A program made the position numbers and the translations under genes. DNA of 64,000 nucleotides. It comes from Pseudomonadota bacterium. Its GTDB lineage: Bacteria; Pseudomonadota; Alphaproteobacteria; Micavibrionales; CSBR16-224. The notes under the pieces were generated by a model, which was not told the DNA's origin, made no database searches, and saw nothing but the letters and a program-made list of their open reading frames with translations. The stretch's first letter is position 1, and each line of letters starts with the position of its first letter. Where the stretch lies: assembly GCA_013285465.1 (NCBI GenBank), contig CP053449.1, positions 256,870-320,869 on the forward strand, in the 5' to 3' direction. Shown one piece after another: positions 1-8,537 of the stretch.

Positions 1-1404
1 CATGCTGCCGTAATCAATGGGGCCGTTATCTGCTGCGACCTCTGTTTCAGCGACAACAGTCTCAGGTTCTTTTTCCACTTCAACTTCGGTCGTGGCGGTA
101 GGGGTTTCCGGCGGCGTTGTTTCCGTCACGGTTTCCGGTGTTACCTCAGGCGTTACCTCAGCTGTTACTGCGGGTGTCACGACGGTATCACCGGCATCTA
201 CAACGGTTTCGGGGGCGGTGCCTGTTACGCCGTCAGTCGCCGCGATTGTAGAACCGTCCGGCGCGATATCGGGCGTATCCGGTGCGTCGAAATCAAAAGG
301 CAGGTCGATAATGCCGGTCGCGAAAGCCGCGCCGACAGCGGCCAGCCCCAGCAACGCCCATTTGTGTTTTTTCGCCGCTGCTGCGACGGAGGCGATTTTG
401 CCCATGCCGTTATTTTGTTTTTCTTTCGCCTCTTTTTGCAGCGTATTGTAAATGCCGGAAACGGCCTTGGTCATTTTATAAGCGCCATAGGCAACAGCGG
501 CCAGCGGTACCAGCGGCGGTGCCACCATACCGACCGCGCCCAAAATAGCGGCGCGCTGCAACGTGGCTGTCCCCATGGCGACCAGCGTTGTACCGTGTTT
601 ATCGGCGAAATTTTTCAGGAAATGCGTAAAGCCTTCCGAGGGCAACCCGTTTAAGGTGGTTACGGTGCCCATGCGTCCGGTCATATCGGTGCCGACAGTT
701 AAGGGACGGCGTGCCGTATCAACAAATTCCGCCGGAGTCATGCGGCTGAGCATCGTCAGGGTGGCGCGGTCCTGCGGATCGCGGTTGACGGCTTCGTAAT
801 AGGCTTTGTCGATCAGATAAGTATCGCTTTTTTTATAGCGCATATCCGTATCGACATAATTCAGGAATTCATTCAGCATACGCTGGTTATAGTCTTCGTC
901 GCTTTCATTTTCGTATTGTTCGTCAGACGGCTCTTCCATATATTTCAAGACGGAAGGCGCTTCGACATTTTCCGCGAGTTTCGCGCGCATCTCTTCCAGC
1001 CAGTCCTCCATCAGGACACGCTGTTTTTCTTCGTCATATTCGTGCAGGCGGCGCATGAAATCATCATTCATGACCGCGGCGAAGGTCGCGTTCAAATCTT
1101 CTTCATTGTCTTTGACCTGATGGGCGGCCAGTTTTTCAATATTTAAAGGGGTGGAGACGATTGCGCTGTGGGTGATGCTGCCGCCGCCGCCGGCGATGAT
1201 GCCGATATTTTCCTGACGGGCAAGCCAAAAGCCGATTTCCTCCGGTACATCCTCGATTTTGCCGATTTCTTCATTATTGCGGAAGATGCGCACCGCGTCT
1301 TCATCAATATCGACCCGGAGATTGCCGGATTCAACCGCGTCTTCCAGCAATAATACCGGATGCCCGAAAATATCTGTAATCAGCCCTGCATTCTCTATGC
1401 GCAT
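1..1404 (-). CDS. Hypothetical protein with hydrophobic segments and Thr/Val/Pro-rich tail (3' end outside window)
   Basis: The reading frame is open from an ATG at 1404 to the window edge (468 codons, no stop), so the C-terminus is missing. GGAGG lies 4 nt before the ATG. The first ~280 residues are acidic and probably soluble, with a GIIAGGGGS stretch early on. A hydrophobic Ala/Val/Pro-rich stretch follows at about residues 284-310 and a clear membrane helix at about 348-367. Beyond it the visible part is a low-complexity Thr/Val/Pro/Glu chain, as in stalk or linker regions of envelope proteins. I recognise no family. One reading is a cytoplasmic N-domain, a membrane anchor and an extended periplasmic arm. 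The frame assignment is firm and the function is unknown. Confidence 0.75.
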   Translation of the reverse strand, partial: MRIENAGLITDIFGHPVLLLEDAVESGNLRVDIDEDAVRIFRNNEEIGKIEDVPEEIGFWLARQENIGIIAGGGGSITHSAIVSTPLNIEKLAAHQVKDNEEDLNATFAAVMNDDFMRRLHEYDEEKQRVLMEDWLEEMRAKLAENVEAPSVLKYMEEPSDEQYENESDEDYNQRMLNEFLNYVDTDMRYKKSDTYLIDKAYYEAVNRDPQDRATLTMLSRMTPAEFVDTARRPLTVGTDMTGRMGTVTTLNGLPSEGFTHFLKNFADKHGTTLVAMGTATLQRAAILGAVGMVAPPLVPLAAVAYGAYKMTKAVSGIYNTLQKEAKEKQNNGMGKIASVAAAAKKHKWALLGLAAVGAAFATGIIDLPFDFDAPDTPDIAPDGSTIAATDGVTGTAPETVVDAGDTVVTPAVTAEVTPEVTPETVTETTPPETPTATTEVEVEKEPETVVAETEVAADNGPIDYGSM

Positions 1405-1503
1405 ATTGCCTCCACGTAACGCATGTTATTCTCTACGCTTAGAGGACAGTCTATAGTAAAAAGGTAAAAAATATGTAAATGGCGGCGGCGCAGCTGACTG
1501 TCT

Positions 1504-2892
1504 TTAGGAAAACAGGAAATTATTCATTTTATCAAAGACTTGTTTCTGTTCCGCTGTGGCGTCATCGCTGTCATAACCGGCAATGGCAACCATGCGCTGC
1601 AAGGCCATCAGCGAGGAGAGGGAAACCTTGATGTCATTTTCCTTGATATAGGCCAGTGCCTTTTTAAAGTCTTTTAGTTTGCGGATGGTGATCGGCATTT
1701 CCTCGAATTTGACGATTTCGTCACCGTCGATTGAACCCTCTTCGGAAAAGGCGACATCGCCGCCGCGGGTAATGCCGACAAATTCCGGCTTGGCGCAACG
1801 ATCAACCCAGCGGAAAAATCCCGTGACCATCGTACGGTCGAGCAATGTATCGAAATGCTGCTTTGTGCCTGTTTCCTCTGCCAGTTCCCGTGCCATGCCG
1901 TAAGCGATGGCTTTGCGCAAATCTTCCGGTTTTCCGGCTTTGTCAAAATCGCTGTAATCCATCGATCCCGAGCCGCCAAGTCCGACTTTTTTCGCGTCAA
2001 TCACCTTGCCGGCACCCTGATGCAGCATGCCGATTTTATTGTTATCGGTCAGCAGCAAGGTTGTAATGCCGATATGGCCGGAAACGCTTTCATAAAAATC
2101 GGGGCGGATGCGCAGCATGGTGCGCCCGTTGACCTGCTCCTGCCGCACGGGGTAATAGGCGCTGAGATCGGAATAGATTTCCTCATGCCCGCGCAGGTTA
2201 CGGCGGATAAGCCGGCTGCGGAAAGCCTCGTTGGTCAGCAGCGCATCGAAATAATAGGATTTACGCAAGGTCAGCGGTTCATCATTCAGCAGCCCGTCCG
2301 TAAGCCCGTAAAGCGCCAGTTTAACGCCGTTCGTCGTATGCTGGGTTTTGGTGGCAACGCGCAGCGCCAGATACATGATCTGCAGATTGGAGATGATGTA
2401 ATTGATGTCTTTGCTGACTTCCTGATAGCGCAGGGCATCGGTCAGAATGATTTTGTCACTGACCTGATCGCTGGAAAAGGGGATTTCCGCGCTAAGCTCC
2501 TGCCCGGCAATCGGATTTTGGAATCCGGCATTTTCTTCCGCTTTCGGCGGCAGAATATCCGCCATCGGAAAGCTGCGTTTATTATTCCAGATATGGGTGC
2601 AGAGCTGTGAAAAATGCTGAATTCCCGCATGCATGGGGCGGTATTTTATTGGCAGGATTGACATCTCGCTGCCGAATTGCAGCAGCAGAATGCTGATTTC
2701 CAGCGCCATGGCGGCGTAATCCCACTTATCATTGATATCAATGATGGAATAGGAAATCAGCATCAGTGTCAGGATGACGATGGTAATTTCTTTGCGGTAA
2801 ACCTTGTCCCAGCGCATCAGCACGACGAACAAATCCCAGCGCCCTTTGATATTGCGCATAAAATTCAATAATGCCGGATTTTTTGTTTTCAT
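1504..2892 (-). CDS. Membrane protein with C-terminal Nudix-like box, unknown function
   Basis: 462 residues from the ATG at 2892. The frame extends another 80 codons upstream, but that part runs through the terminator hairpin and looks non-coding. Two hydrophobic helices near residues 35-75 suggest an N-terminal membrane anchor. The C-terminal third holds RELAEETGT at residues 335-343, which matches the core of the Nudix box (REUxEExGU), preceded by a Gly-rich loop (GLGGSGS). The Glu normally found upstream in the box is not at the canonical spacing, so activity is uncertain. A membrane-tethered nucleotide-diphosphate hydrolase or a Nudix-fold sensor would fit. No good Shine-Dalgarno is visible before the chosen start. 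Confidence 0.65.
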   Translation of the reverse strand: MKTKNPALLNFMRNIKGRWDLFVVLMRWDKVYRKEITIVILTLMLISYSIIDINDKWDYAAMALEISILLLQFGSEMSILPIKYRPMHAGIQHFSQLCTHIWNNKRSFPMADILPPKAEENAGFQNPIAGQELSAEIPFSSDQVSDKIILTDALRYQEVSKDINYIISNLQIMYLALRVATKTQHTTNGVKLALYGLTDGLLNDEPLTLRKSYYFDALLTNEAFRSRLIRRNLRGHEEIYSDLSAYYPVRQEQVNGRTMLRIRPDFYESVSGHIGITTLLLTDNNKIGMLHQGAGKVIDAKKVGLGGSGSMDYSDFDKAGKPEDLRKAIAYGMARELAEETGTKQHFDTLLDRTMVTGFFRWVDRCAKPEFVGITRGGDVAFSEEGSIDGDEIVKFEEMPITIRKLKDFKKALAYIKENDIKVSLSSLMALQRMVAIAGYDSDDATAEQKQVFDKMNNFLFS

Positions 2893-2989
2893 TATTTGTT
2901 CCGAAAGGGATGAGATGCATGGGCGCGAAAAAACGCCCCCATATTGTTCCACAGATGGCAGTGAAAACACTATAGAAAAATTGTAAAAA

Positions 2990-3022
2990 AAAACCGCCCG
3001 TTTTTTTTCAGAAGGCGGTTTT
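2990..3022 (-). terminator. Rho-independent terminator of tldD-tldE
   Basis: Inverted repeat aaaaccgcc / ggcggtttt with a 15-nt loop, followed on the minus strand by an uninterrupted T run. It lies 25 nt beyond the tldE stop codon. Confidence 0.8.
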
Positions 3023-3046
3023 TTCGTGTTCAATATGTTATGGCGC

Positions 3047-4411
3047 TTATTTTCCGGCGATGGTGGCGCGGTTGATGCGCGTTGTCGGCGCGGCCAGCGA
3101 ATGTTTTGATTTCGGCTGCGGCGGCGTGTCATCGGCCAGCGAGATATCCATGAACATCTCTTTCAAATTTCCGGAGACGATAAAACCGTCAACCGATTCA
3201 TCGGTGATTTTACCGTCGCGGATCATCTTGCCGTAAGCCTGACGGGAATAGGTGCCGTTATTGACATTGACGGTACCGCCTTGAAAGCCCTGAATATAGA
3301 TGCCTTCCTTGATGTCGGAGATCAGCTCGTCCGGTGTTTCGATACCGGGCTGGACGCGGGTATTGGTGCGGCCGTTTTCACGTCCGATCGGCTCGATTCC
3401 CAGTTTGCGGGATTCGGCCAGATTGCTGTTGAAGGATTTTAGAACACCGTTTTCAACGAAAGTGATCTCTTCACTTTTGATTCCCGCCGTATCGACAGAG
3501 CGCGAGGCGACGCCGCGGTGCAGATTCGGATTGTCGGTAATCGTGACTTCGGCGCTCATAATTTGCTGTTCCAGCTTGCCTTTCAGGAAGCTTGCGCCCT
3601 GATGGATGGCGGTGCCGTCAATCGCCTGAAAGACGGAGTTGAAAAAGCTTTCCGCCGCATCATTATCCAGTACGATCGGATATTCACCGGTGTCGGGCAG
3701 GCTTGCGCCCAGTTTTCCAACCGCGTTCAATCCGGCGCGTTTGCCAAGGTCTTTGGCACCGGCCATATCACAGAAATGGCGGGCCACGCTGTATTCCCCG
3801 TCAATCTGCATACCGTTTTCATCTTCGGCAACAACGCTGGCGCTGGCCTGATACAGGGTACGGCTTTCCTGAATATCGACACCGTTGGTGGCCATAATCA
3901 GCAGATGGGTGTTTTTCTTGGACATGCTGACGGAACGCGTTGCCTTTGTGCCTTTCACCGACATTGCAGCGGCTTCGACTTCCTTAGCGTAATTGATCAG
4001 CGTTTCATTGCTCGGCTCTGTAATATCATAGAGGTTCAAATCGCTTTGCGGGCCCGTATAGACTTTTTCCTTTTCCAGCAATGCGGCGCTGGGGTTTTCC
4101 GGCGCAAGATGAATGACCTTCATATTTTCATTCATGGCGTTTTTCAGCGCGGTCATGCCCAGTGTATTTTTGGTGAAAGAGATGCTGCGGTCATCTGCGT
4201 AAAGCGTGACAGTGACTTTATGCGTCGTGCCGCCGACGGCGCGCGCAACATGGCCGCGTTCGATTTCCGCTTCACGTTCGGTGTTTTCGCTGATAACGAC
4301 TTTCACATCGGTAATGCCGTATTTCGCGCCTTCTTCCTTGGCATGTTTGATCAGAGCCTCGGCGACGGGGCGTGCGGCGCGTTCGAATTCTTTCGGTTTA
4401 CTTGCTACCAT
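3047..4411 (-). CDS. tldE: TldE/PmbA-family metalloprotease partner
   Basis: 454 residues, the usual PmbA/TldE length. The ATG at 4411 has AAGGAGAG about 9 nt upstream; the in-frame extension to 4531 overlaps tldD and is not credible. The family is recognised from the general TldD/PmbA architecture and the C-terminal IQGFQGGTVNV.NGTYS-type segment. In this family TldE forms a heterodimer with TldD that degrades unfolded or modified small peptides (microcin B17 maturation, CcdA degradation in E. coli); TldE itself lacks the zinc motif, as here. It lies 29 nt downstream of tldD on the same strand and shares its terminator, so the two are co-transcribed. Confidence 0.92.
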   Translation of the reverse strand: MVASKPKEFERAARPVAEALIKHAKEEGAKYGITDVKVVISENTEREAEIERGHVARAVGGTTHKVTVTLYADDRSISFTKNTLGMTALKNAMNENMKVIHLAPENPSAALLEKEKVYTGPQSDLNLYDITEPSNETLINYAKEVEAAAMSVKGTKATRSVSMSKKNTHLLIMATNGVDIQESRTLYQASASVVAEDENGMQIDGEYSVARHFCDMAGAKDLGKRAGLNAVGKLGASLPDTGEYPIVLDNDAAESFFNSVFQAIDGTAIHQGASFLKGKLEQQIMSAEVTITDNPNLHRGVASRSVDTAGIKSEEITFVENGVLKSFNSNLAESRKLGIEPIGRENGRTNTRVQPGIETPDELISDIKEGIYIQGFQGGTVNVNNGTYSRQAYGKMIRDGKITDESVDGFIVSGNLKEMFMDISLADDTPPQPKSKHSLAAPTTRINRATIAGK

Positions 4412-4440
4412 TTTCAGTTCTCTCCTTAAAGTCAGGCGGT

Positions 4441-5907
4441 TTATTTCTTTGTACCGCCTACGGTCATGTTGGATACACGCACAGTCGGCTGTCCGCAGCC
4501 GACAATGACGCTTTGCCCGTTTTTGCCGCACATTCCGGCGCTTTTTTCCAGTTCCAGATCATTGCCGACCATTTTGATCGACTGGATAACGGAAAGACCG
4601 TCACCGACCAGCGTTGCCCCCTTAACGGGTTCGCATAATTTCCCTTTGCGGATGCGGTAGGCCAATGTGGCATTCATATTAAATTTCCCGGAGGTAATGT
4701 CAACCTGCCCGCCGCCCATGTCCTTGATATACAAGCCGTCTTCGACGGATTTGATAATATCTTCGGGCTCGTGATCACCGGGTTTGAAATAGGTATTGGT
4801 CATCCGCGGCATCGGTGTTTTGGTATAGCTTTCGCGGCGGCCGTTTCCGGTCGGCGCGGCTTTCATCAGCAGCGCGTTCTGGCGGTCCTGCATATAGGAT
4901 TTCAAAATACCTTTTTCAATCAGCGTATTTTCCTGCGTCGGTGTGCCTTCGTCATCAAAATGCAGGCTGCCGCGCTCACCTTTCAGATCGCCCTGGTCGA
5001 CAACCGTGACCTCATCAGAGGCGACTTTCTGACCGATTTTACCGCTATAGACGGAAATGCTGCGGCGGTTAAAATCGCCTTCCAGCCCGTGACCGATGGC
5101 TTCATGCAGCAATACGGCAGGCCAGCCCTGATTAAGGACGACTTCCATTTGACCCGCAGGTGCATCTTCGGCAATCAGCAGGGTTTTGGCAAGGTCCAGC
5201 GCTTCATCTGCGGCGGCTTTCCATTCGCTGTCGGCGAAAATATCCTTGCAGTCAACAGGACCGCCCAGCAATTTATAGCCGGTTTCGCTGTTGCCGTTTT
5301 CATCCGTGACCTGAATCTGGATCATTAGCGAGACATTCGGGCGTGTATCGACCAGACTGGTGCCGTCTTCGGTAATGATATGCACGGCTTTGGATGTGGC
5401 TTTATAGCCCAACGTGACATTGGTGACGGCGGGGTCGAGGGATTTTATATGCGCTTCAATTTCGTCAAGCTTGGCGATTTTTTCCGCCAGATCCATGCTT
5501 TTCATCGGGTTTTGGGCAGGGTAGAGCTGATCCTGCGTGCGTCCGTATCCGCCCAGTTTTTCGGCGGCTTTGCCGCTTTCCAGAATTTCCTGTGCCTCCT
5601 GCACGGCTTCCGTCAGGGAGGCTTTGTTGAAAACATCCGCATAAGCATAGCCGACGCGTTCACCTTGTCCGACGCGGAAGCCGAAACCGGCTTCACTATT
5701 GCCGACGGAGACGGTTGTATATTCGCCCTTATCCTTGGTGAGCGCCTCACGCTCTGTGATTTCCTGATAGAATTCACCGTAATCGGCATCTTTCAGCGCG
5801 GCTTTGACAATCTCTTTTGTTTCATCCGGCGTTAAATCGCTGTCTTGAAAAAAGGCATTTAATGCGGCAGGTGTTTTCGTCGGGCGTTTGGGCGTGTTTT
5901 CGCTCAT
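4441..5907 (-). CDS. tldD: Metalloprotease TldD
   Basis: 488 residues. The zinc-binding HExxxH motif is visible as HEAIGH at residues 268-273, in the characteristic VLLHEAIGHGLEGD context, with the C-terminal GGGQVDITSGKF block. TldD is the catalytic half of the TldD-TldE cytoplasmic peptidase. It is the first gene of the pair. The ATG at 5907 follows a GAGA-rich Shine-Dalgarno. Length and motifs are typical of the family. Confidence 0.95.
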   Translation of the reverse strand: MSENTPKRPTKTPAALNAFFQDSDLTPDETKEIVKAALKDADYGEFYQEITEREALTKDKGEYTTVSVGNSEAGFGFRVGQGERVGYAYADVFNKASLTEAVQEAQEILESGKAAEKLGGYGRTQDQLYPAQNPMKSMDLAEKIAKLDEIEAHIKSLDPAVTNVTLGYKATSKAVHIITEDGTSLVDTRPNVSLMIQIQVTDENGNSETGYKLLGGPVDCKDIFADSEWKAAADEALDLAKTLLIAEDAPAGQMEVVLNQGWPAVLLHEAIGHGLEGDFNRRSISVYSGKIGQKVASDEVTVVDQGDLKGERGSLHFDDEGTPTQENTLIEKGILKSYMQDRQNALLMKAAPTGNGRRESYTKTPMPRMTNTYFKPGDHEPEDIIKSVEDGLYIKDMGGGQVDITSGKFNMNATLAYRIRKGKLCEPVKGATLVGDGLSVIQSIKMVGNDLELEKSAGMCGKNGQSVIVGCGQPTVRVSNMTVGGTKK

Positions 5908-6038
5908 TCTCGTCTCTCGTTCTTATGTTTTTTTAGATTCGTGTTTGTGTGTGGCAAATTATGTATTTTTATTACATAAAAGTCAAGAAAAGGCGCAGGA
6001 TGTTACGTGCCTATCCTGTCTAAAACGTGTTTCAAGTG

Positions 6039-6698
6039 TCAGATCGGGAAAAATCCGCCGCGCTTCGGCGGTTTGAAATGCGGCACATCTTCGCCGCGGT
6101 CCAGTTTGCCGCGCAGAATACCGGTATGGCCGTTATATTGTTTGTCGTTATCGGCAAGGCGTTTGGCCATATCAATGGCGCTTTCGCCCGCCTTGTTTTT
6201 GACATTCTCATCTGCGCCCGCGACGATCAGATTATAGATTTTGCGCTCCTGCCCTTCTTTGACCAGAACATGCAGCACGGTATCACCGTCTTTGTTCAGT
6301 TTTGCGACATCCGCACCTTTATCCAGCAGTAATTTGACCATTTTCGGATTGTCGGAATCAGCGGCATAGTAAAGCGGACCTGCGCGTCCGCCGCTTAAGT
6401 GGTTCGGATTTGCCCCCGCATCCAGCAGCATTTCAACCACATCGGTATCAGGGCGTTGCACAGCCAGTAACAGGCAACTGAAACCTTCACTCGTGTGCAA
6501 ATTTGGTTCGGCCCCGGCATCCAGCAGGGCGCGGATAATTTTCGGATTGATGGAGCTGTGGGCGCAGGCCTCGTGCAGAGCCGTCCAGCCGAAATCACCG
6601 ATCGTGTTCGGATCTGCGCCGTCTTCAAGATATTTCATGACAAGGGCTTCGTCATTATCGGCGGCGGCTTCGATCAGGGCATAGTCTTCGTAAGACAT
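6039..6698 (-). CDS. Ankyrin-repeat protein
   Basis: 219 residues, almost entirely ankyrin repeats. About five units are visible, each with the helix-turn-helix pattern LLDAGADPN / GWTALHEAC / DGDTVLHVL. The ATG at 6698 has AAGGAG upstream. There is no signal peptide or membrane segment. It stands alone between tldD and the small paralogue pair. Ankyrin proteins mediate protein-protein contacts. Because the window also carries Dot/Icm genes, export as an effector is possible but unproven. The C-terminus (KPPKRGGFFPI) lacks the LRxF(I/L) tail seen in the ankyrin protein at 27364. Confidence 0.88.
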   Translation of the reverse strand: MSYEDYALIEAAADNDEALVMKYLEDGADPNTIGDFGWTALHEACAHSSINPKIIRALLDAGAEPNLHTSEGFSCLLLAVQRPDTDVVEMLLDAGANPNHLSGGRAGPLYYAADSDNPKMVKLLLDKGADVAKLNKDGDTVLHVLVKEGQERKIYNLIVAGADENVKNKAGESAIDMAKRLADNDKQYNGHTGILRGKLDRGEDVPHFKPPKRGGFFPI

Positions 6699-6822
6699 GA
6701 AAGGCGCACTCCTTCAAAGCGGATATTGGGGAAACAATGCGCTATCTTGCGTGACGGAAGCCGTCTCTGTCAAGAAAAGAGAATGCTGCGGCGCAGCAGA
6801 AATGCGGGAAGGAAAGAGGCGC

Positions 6823-7143
6823 TCAGGATTGGCGGTTCAGGGTGCGGGGCTTCTTATAGGAGGGGCGCTGGTCTTCTGCCGCCAGCCATTTTTCCTTGAT
6901 CTCGTCCATCTCTTCATAAAGGTAATATTCTCTATCTTTGTCGGTGACGAGTGTATTGATATTGAAAGTTATCCAACAATCCAGTGTCTCAACATAGTCG
7001 CGCTGTTTTTTATTGGCAACAATTTCCCCGATCTTTTGCGTGTCGATCAGAATCGTATCCCCGCTATGCCGTTTCACGATCTCGGGCGCTTTTTTTGTGC
7101 CTTTTGCTTCCATAAAGGCAAGCTTTAGTTCCAGAACAGCCAT
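6823..7143 (-). CDS. Small hypothetical protein, tandem paralogue of the next upstream gene
   Basis: 106 residues from the ATG at 7143, with AAAGGA about 7 nt upstream; the 25-residue upstream extension overlaps the neighbour and is rejected. It shares a whole-length pattern with the product of 7155-7463: a hydrophobic N-terminus V.L.KLAF, an ILIDTQKI segment, an NTLVTDKDREY segment, an E.M.EI..KW stretch and a basic tail (SYKKPRTLNRQS). It is 11 nt downstream of its paralogue, so the pair is one transcription unit that arose by duplication. I know no family for it. Confidence 0.75.
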   Translation of the reverse strand: MAVLELKLAFMEAKGTKKAPEIVKRHSGDTILIDTQKIGEIVANKKQRDYVETLDCWITFNINTLVTDKDREYYLYEEMDEIKEKWLAAEDQRPSYKKPRTLNRQS

Positions 7144-7154
7144 GTTTTTATCCT

Positions 7155-7463
7155 TTAAGGGTTGCGGGAGACGTTGCGTGCTTTCCTGTAAACCGGTGCG
7201 CGCAAGGCTTCGGCCCATTTACGTTCGATCTCTTCCATATTTTCAACGGTGAAATATTGCTGCCCGTTATCCATGACAACGGTATTGACGCGGATGCTGA
7301 CATGACGCCCCGCCTCGTTGTGATAACCGAACTGGTGAAATTGATCCTCCAGAATATCGCTGATTTTATCGGCGTGCAGTAACATGGTTTTGCCGTTATC
7401 TGTGACCCGGCTTTCTTCTTTCGTATGCTCAATCCATGCGCGTTTCAGTTTGACGATCGACAT
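7155..7463 (-). CDS. Small hypothetical protein, first of a tandem paralogue pair
   Basis: 102 residues. The ATG at 7463 has GGAGAGAG a few bases upstream. Features shared with the downstream paralogue (6823-7143) are KLKRAW / KLAF at the start, LLHADKI / LIDTQKI, VNTVVMDNGQQY / INTLVTDKDREY, ENMEEIERKW / EEMDEIKEKW, and a tail with PVYRKARN / PSYKKPRT. The composition suggests a small cytoplasmic alpha/beta protein. No signal peptide, Cys or recognisable catalytic motif. Function unknown. Confidence 0.75.
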   Translation of the reverse strand: MSIVKLKRAWIEHTKEESRVTDNGKTMLLHADKISDILEDQFHQFGYHNEAGRHVSIRVNTVVMDNGQQYFTVENMEEIERKWAEALRAPVYRKARNVSRNP

Positions 7464-7532
7464 CGACTCTCTCCGTTGTTTTAAGAACGACGTAAGTTAA
7501 CATAATATAAGAAAAATGTCAATGAAGGCAGG

Positions 7533-8537
7533 TCAGGCAACCGCTTTGTCTGTGGAGGCGCAATCTGTTGCGCGCGATTTGCGGCAATGCAGTTCCACGG
7601 CTTTTTCCAGCAGCAACGCAGCCGGATCCTGTCCGGAGATGCGGGCGATTTCACGGAAGCCTGTCGGGCTGGTGATATTAACCTCGGTCAGATAAGTGCC
7701 GATAATATCAATTCCGGCCAGCAAAACACCTTCCTGCTGTAAGCGTTTTCCGACAGCTGCGGCGATTTCCAGATCTTTTTTATCCAGCTTGCGAACCTCG
7801 TGATCGCCGCTGACGGCAAGATTTCCGCGAATACTGCCGTCTTTCGGCAGGCGCACCAGCATATAGGGGAAGGGCGTACCGTTGATGATGATGATGCGCT
7901 TATCGCCCTGCTTGATCGCGGGAATGAAGCGCTGTGCAATAATCGGATAGCTGCCGCGCCCGGTCAGGGTTTCCCAAATGACGTCGAAATTGACATCATC
8001 TTCGGTGACCATAAATACGCCTTCGCCGCCCATACCGTCCAGCGGCTTCATAATGATCTTTTTATGCACGGACAGAAATTCTTTCAGAACCGTCTGTGAT
8101 GTTGTGATCGTATAGGGCGGGGTATAGTCCGTGAAAGTGCTGGCGAAGATTTTTTCGTTAAAATCGCGCAGAGTTGCGGGCGGATTGGTAACCGTTACGC
8201 CTTCTGCCGCGGCCTGATCCAGAACATAAGTCGTGTGAATGAAGCGTTTATCAACCGGCGGGTCTTTGCGCATGAAAATGATATCCAGCTGCGCCAGCGG
8301 CATATCCTGTTTTTCGGACAGTTTGCACCACTCCGCCGTGTCATCAAAGACCTCAATCCCTTGAACGATGCCGCGTGCATGCCCGTTTTCAATGAAGACA
8401 TCGCCCTGTTCCATGACAAAAACATCATGGCCCGCATTTTGTGCGGCCAGCATAATTGCAAGCGAGGTATCTTTTTTCGGCTTGATATTATGTACGGGGT
8501 CTATTAGAATTCCGATTTTCAAACGGGGAGCTGTCAT
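7533..8537 (-). CDS. gshB: Glutathione synthetase
   Basis: 334 residues. It catalyses the ATP-dependent ligation of glycine to gamma-glutamylcysteine. Visible family marks are the N-terminal KIGILIDP strand, the IIFMRKDPPVDKRFIHTTYVLD block, the NPPATLRDFNEKIF segment, the ATP-grasp glycine loop KPLDGMGGEGVF, and the C-terminal LTEVNITSPTGFREI metal/substrate block. The ATG at 8537 overlaps the divergent gshA ATG (8536) by two bases. Each gene's promoter must therefore lie in the other's coding sequence unless a different start is used. AAAGG is about 9-10 nt before the start. Confidence 0.95.
   Translation of the reverse strand: MTAPRLKIGILIDPVHNIKPKKDTSLAIMLAAQNAGHDVFVMEQGDVFIENGHARGIVQGIEVFDDTAEWCKLSEKQDMPLAQLDIIFMRKDPPVDKRFIHTTYVLDQAAAEGVTVTNPPATLRDFNEKIFASTFTDYTPPYTITTSQTVLKEFLSVHKKIIMKPLDGMGGEGVFMVTEDDVNFDVIWETLTGRGSYPIIAQRFIPAIKQGDKRIIIINGTPFPYMLVRLPKDGSIRGNLAVSGDHEVRKLDKKDLEIAAAVGKRLQQEGVLLAGIDIIGTYLTEVNITSPTGFREIARISGQDPAALLLEKAVELHCRKSRATDCASTDKAVA

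Noticed and set aside
1855-2610. 251-codon plus-strand ORF
   Set aside because: Shadow of the Nudix-like membrane protein gene, whose opposite strand has recognisable motifs and sensible composition.
3518-4429. 303-codon plus-strand ORF over tldE
   Set aside because: Antisense shadow of a well-conserved gene; no start signal and no recognisable product.
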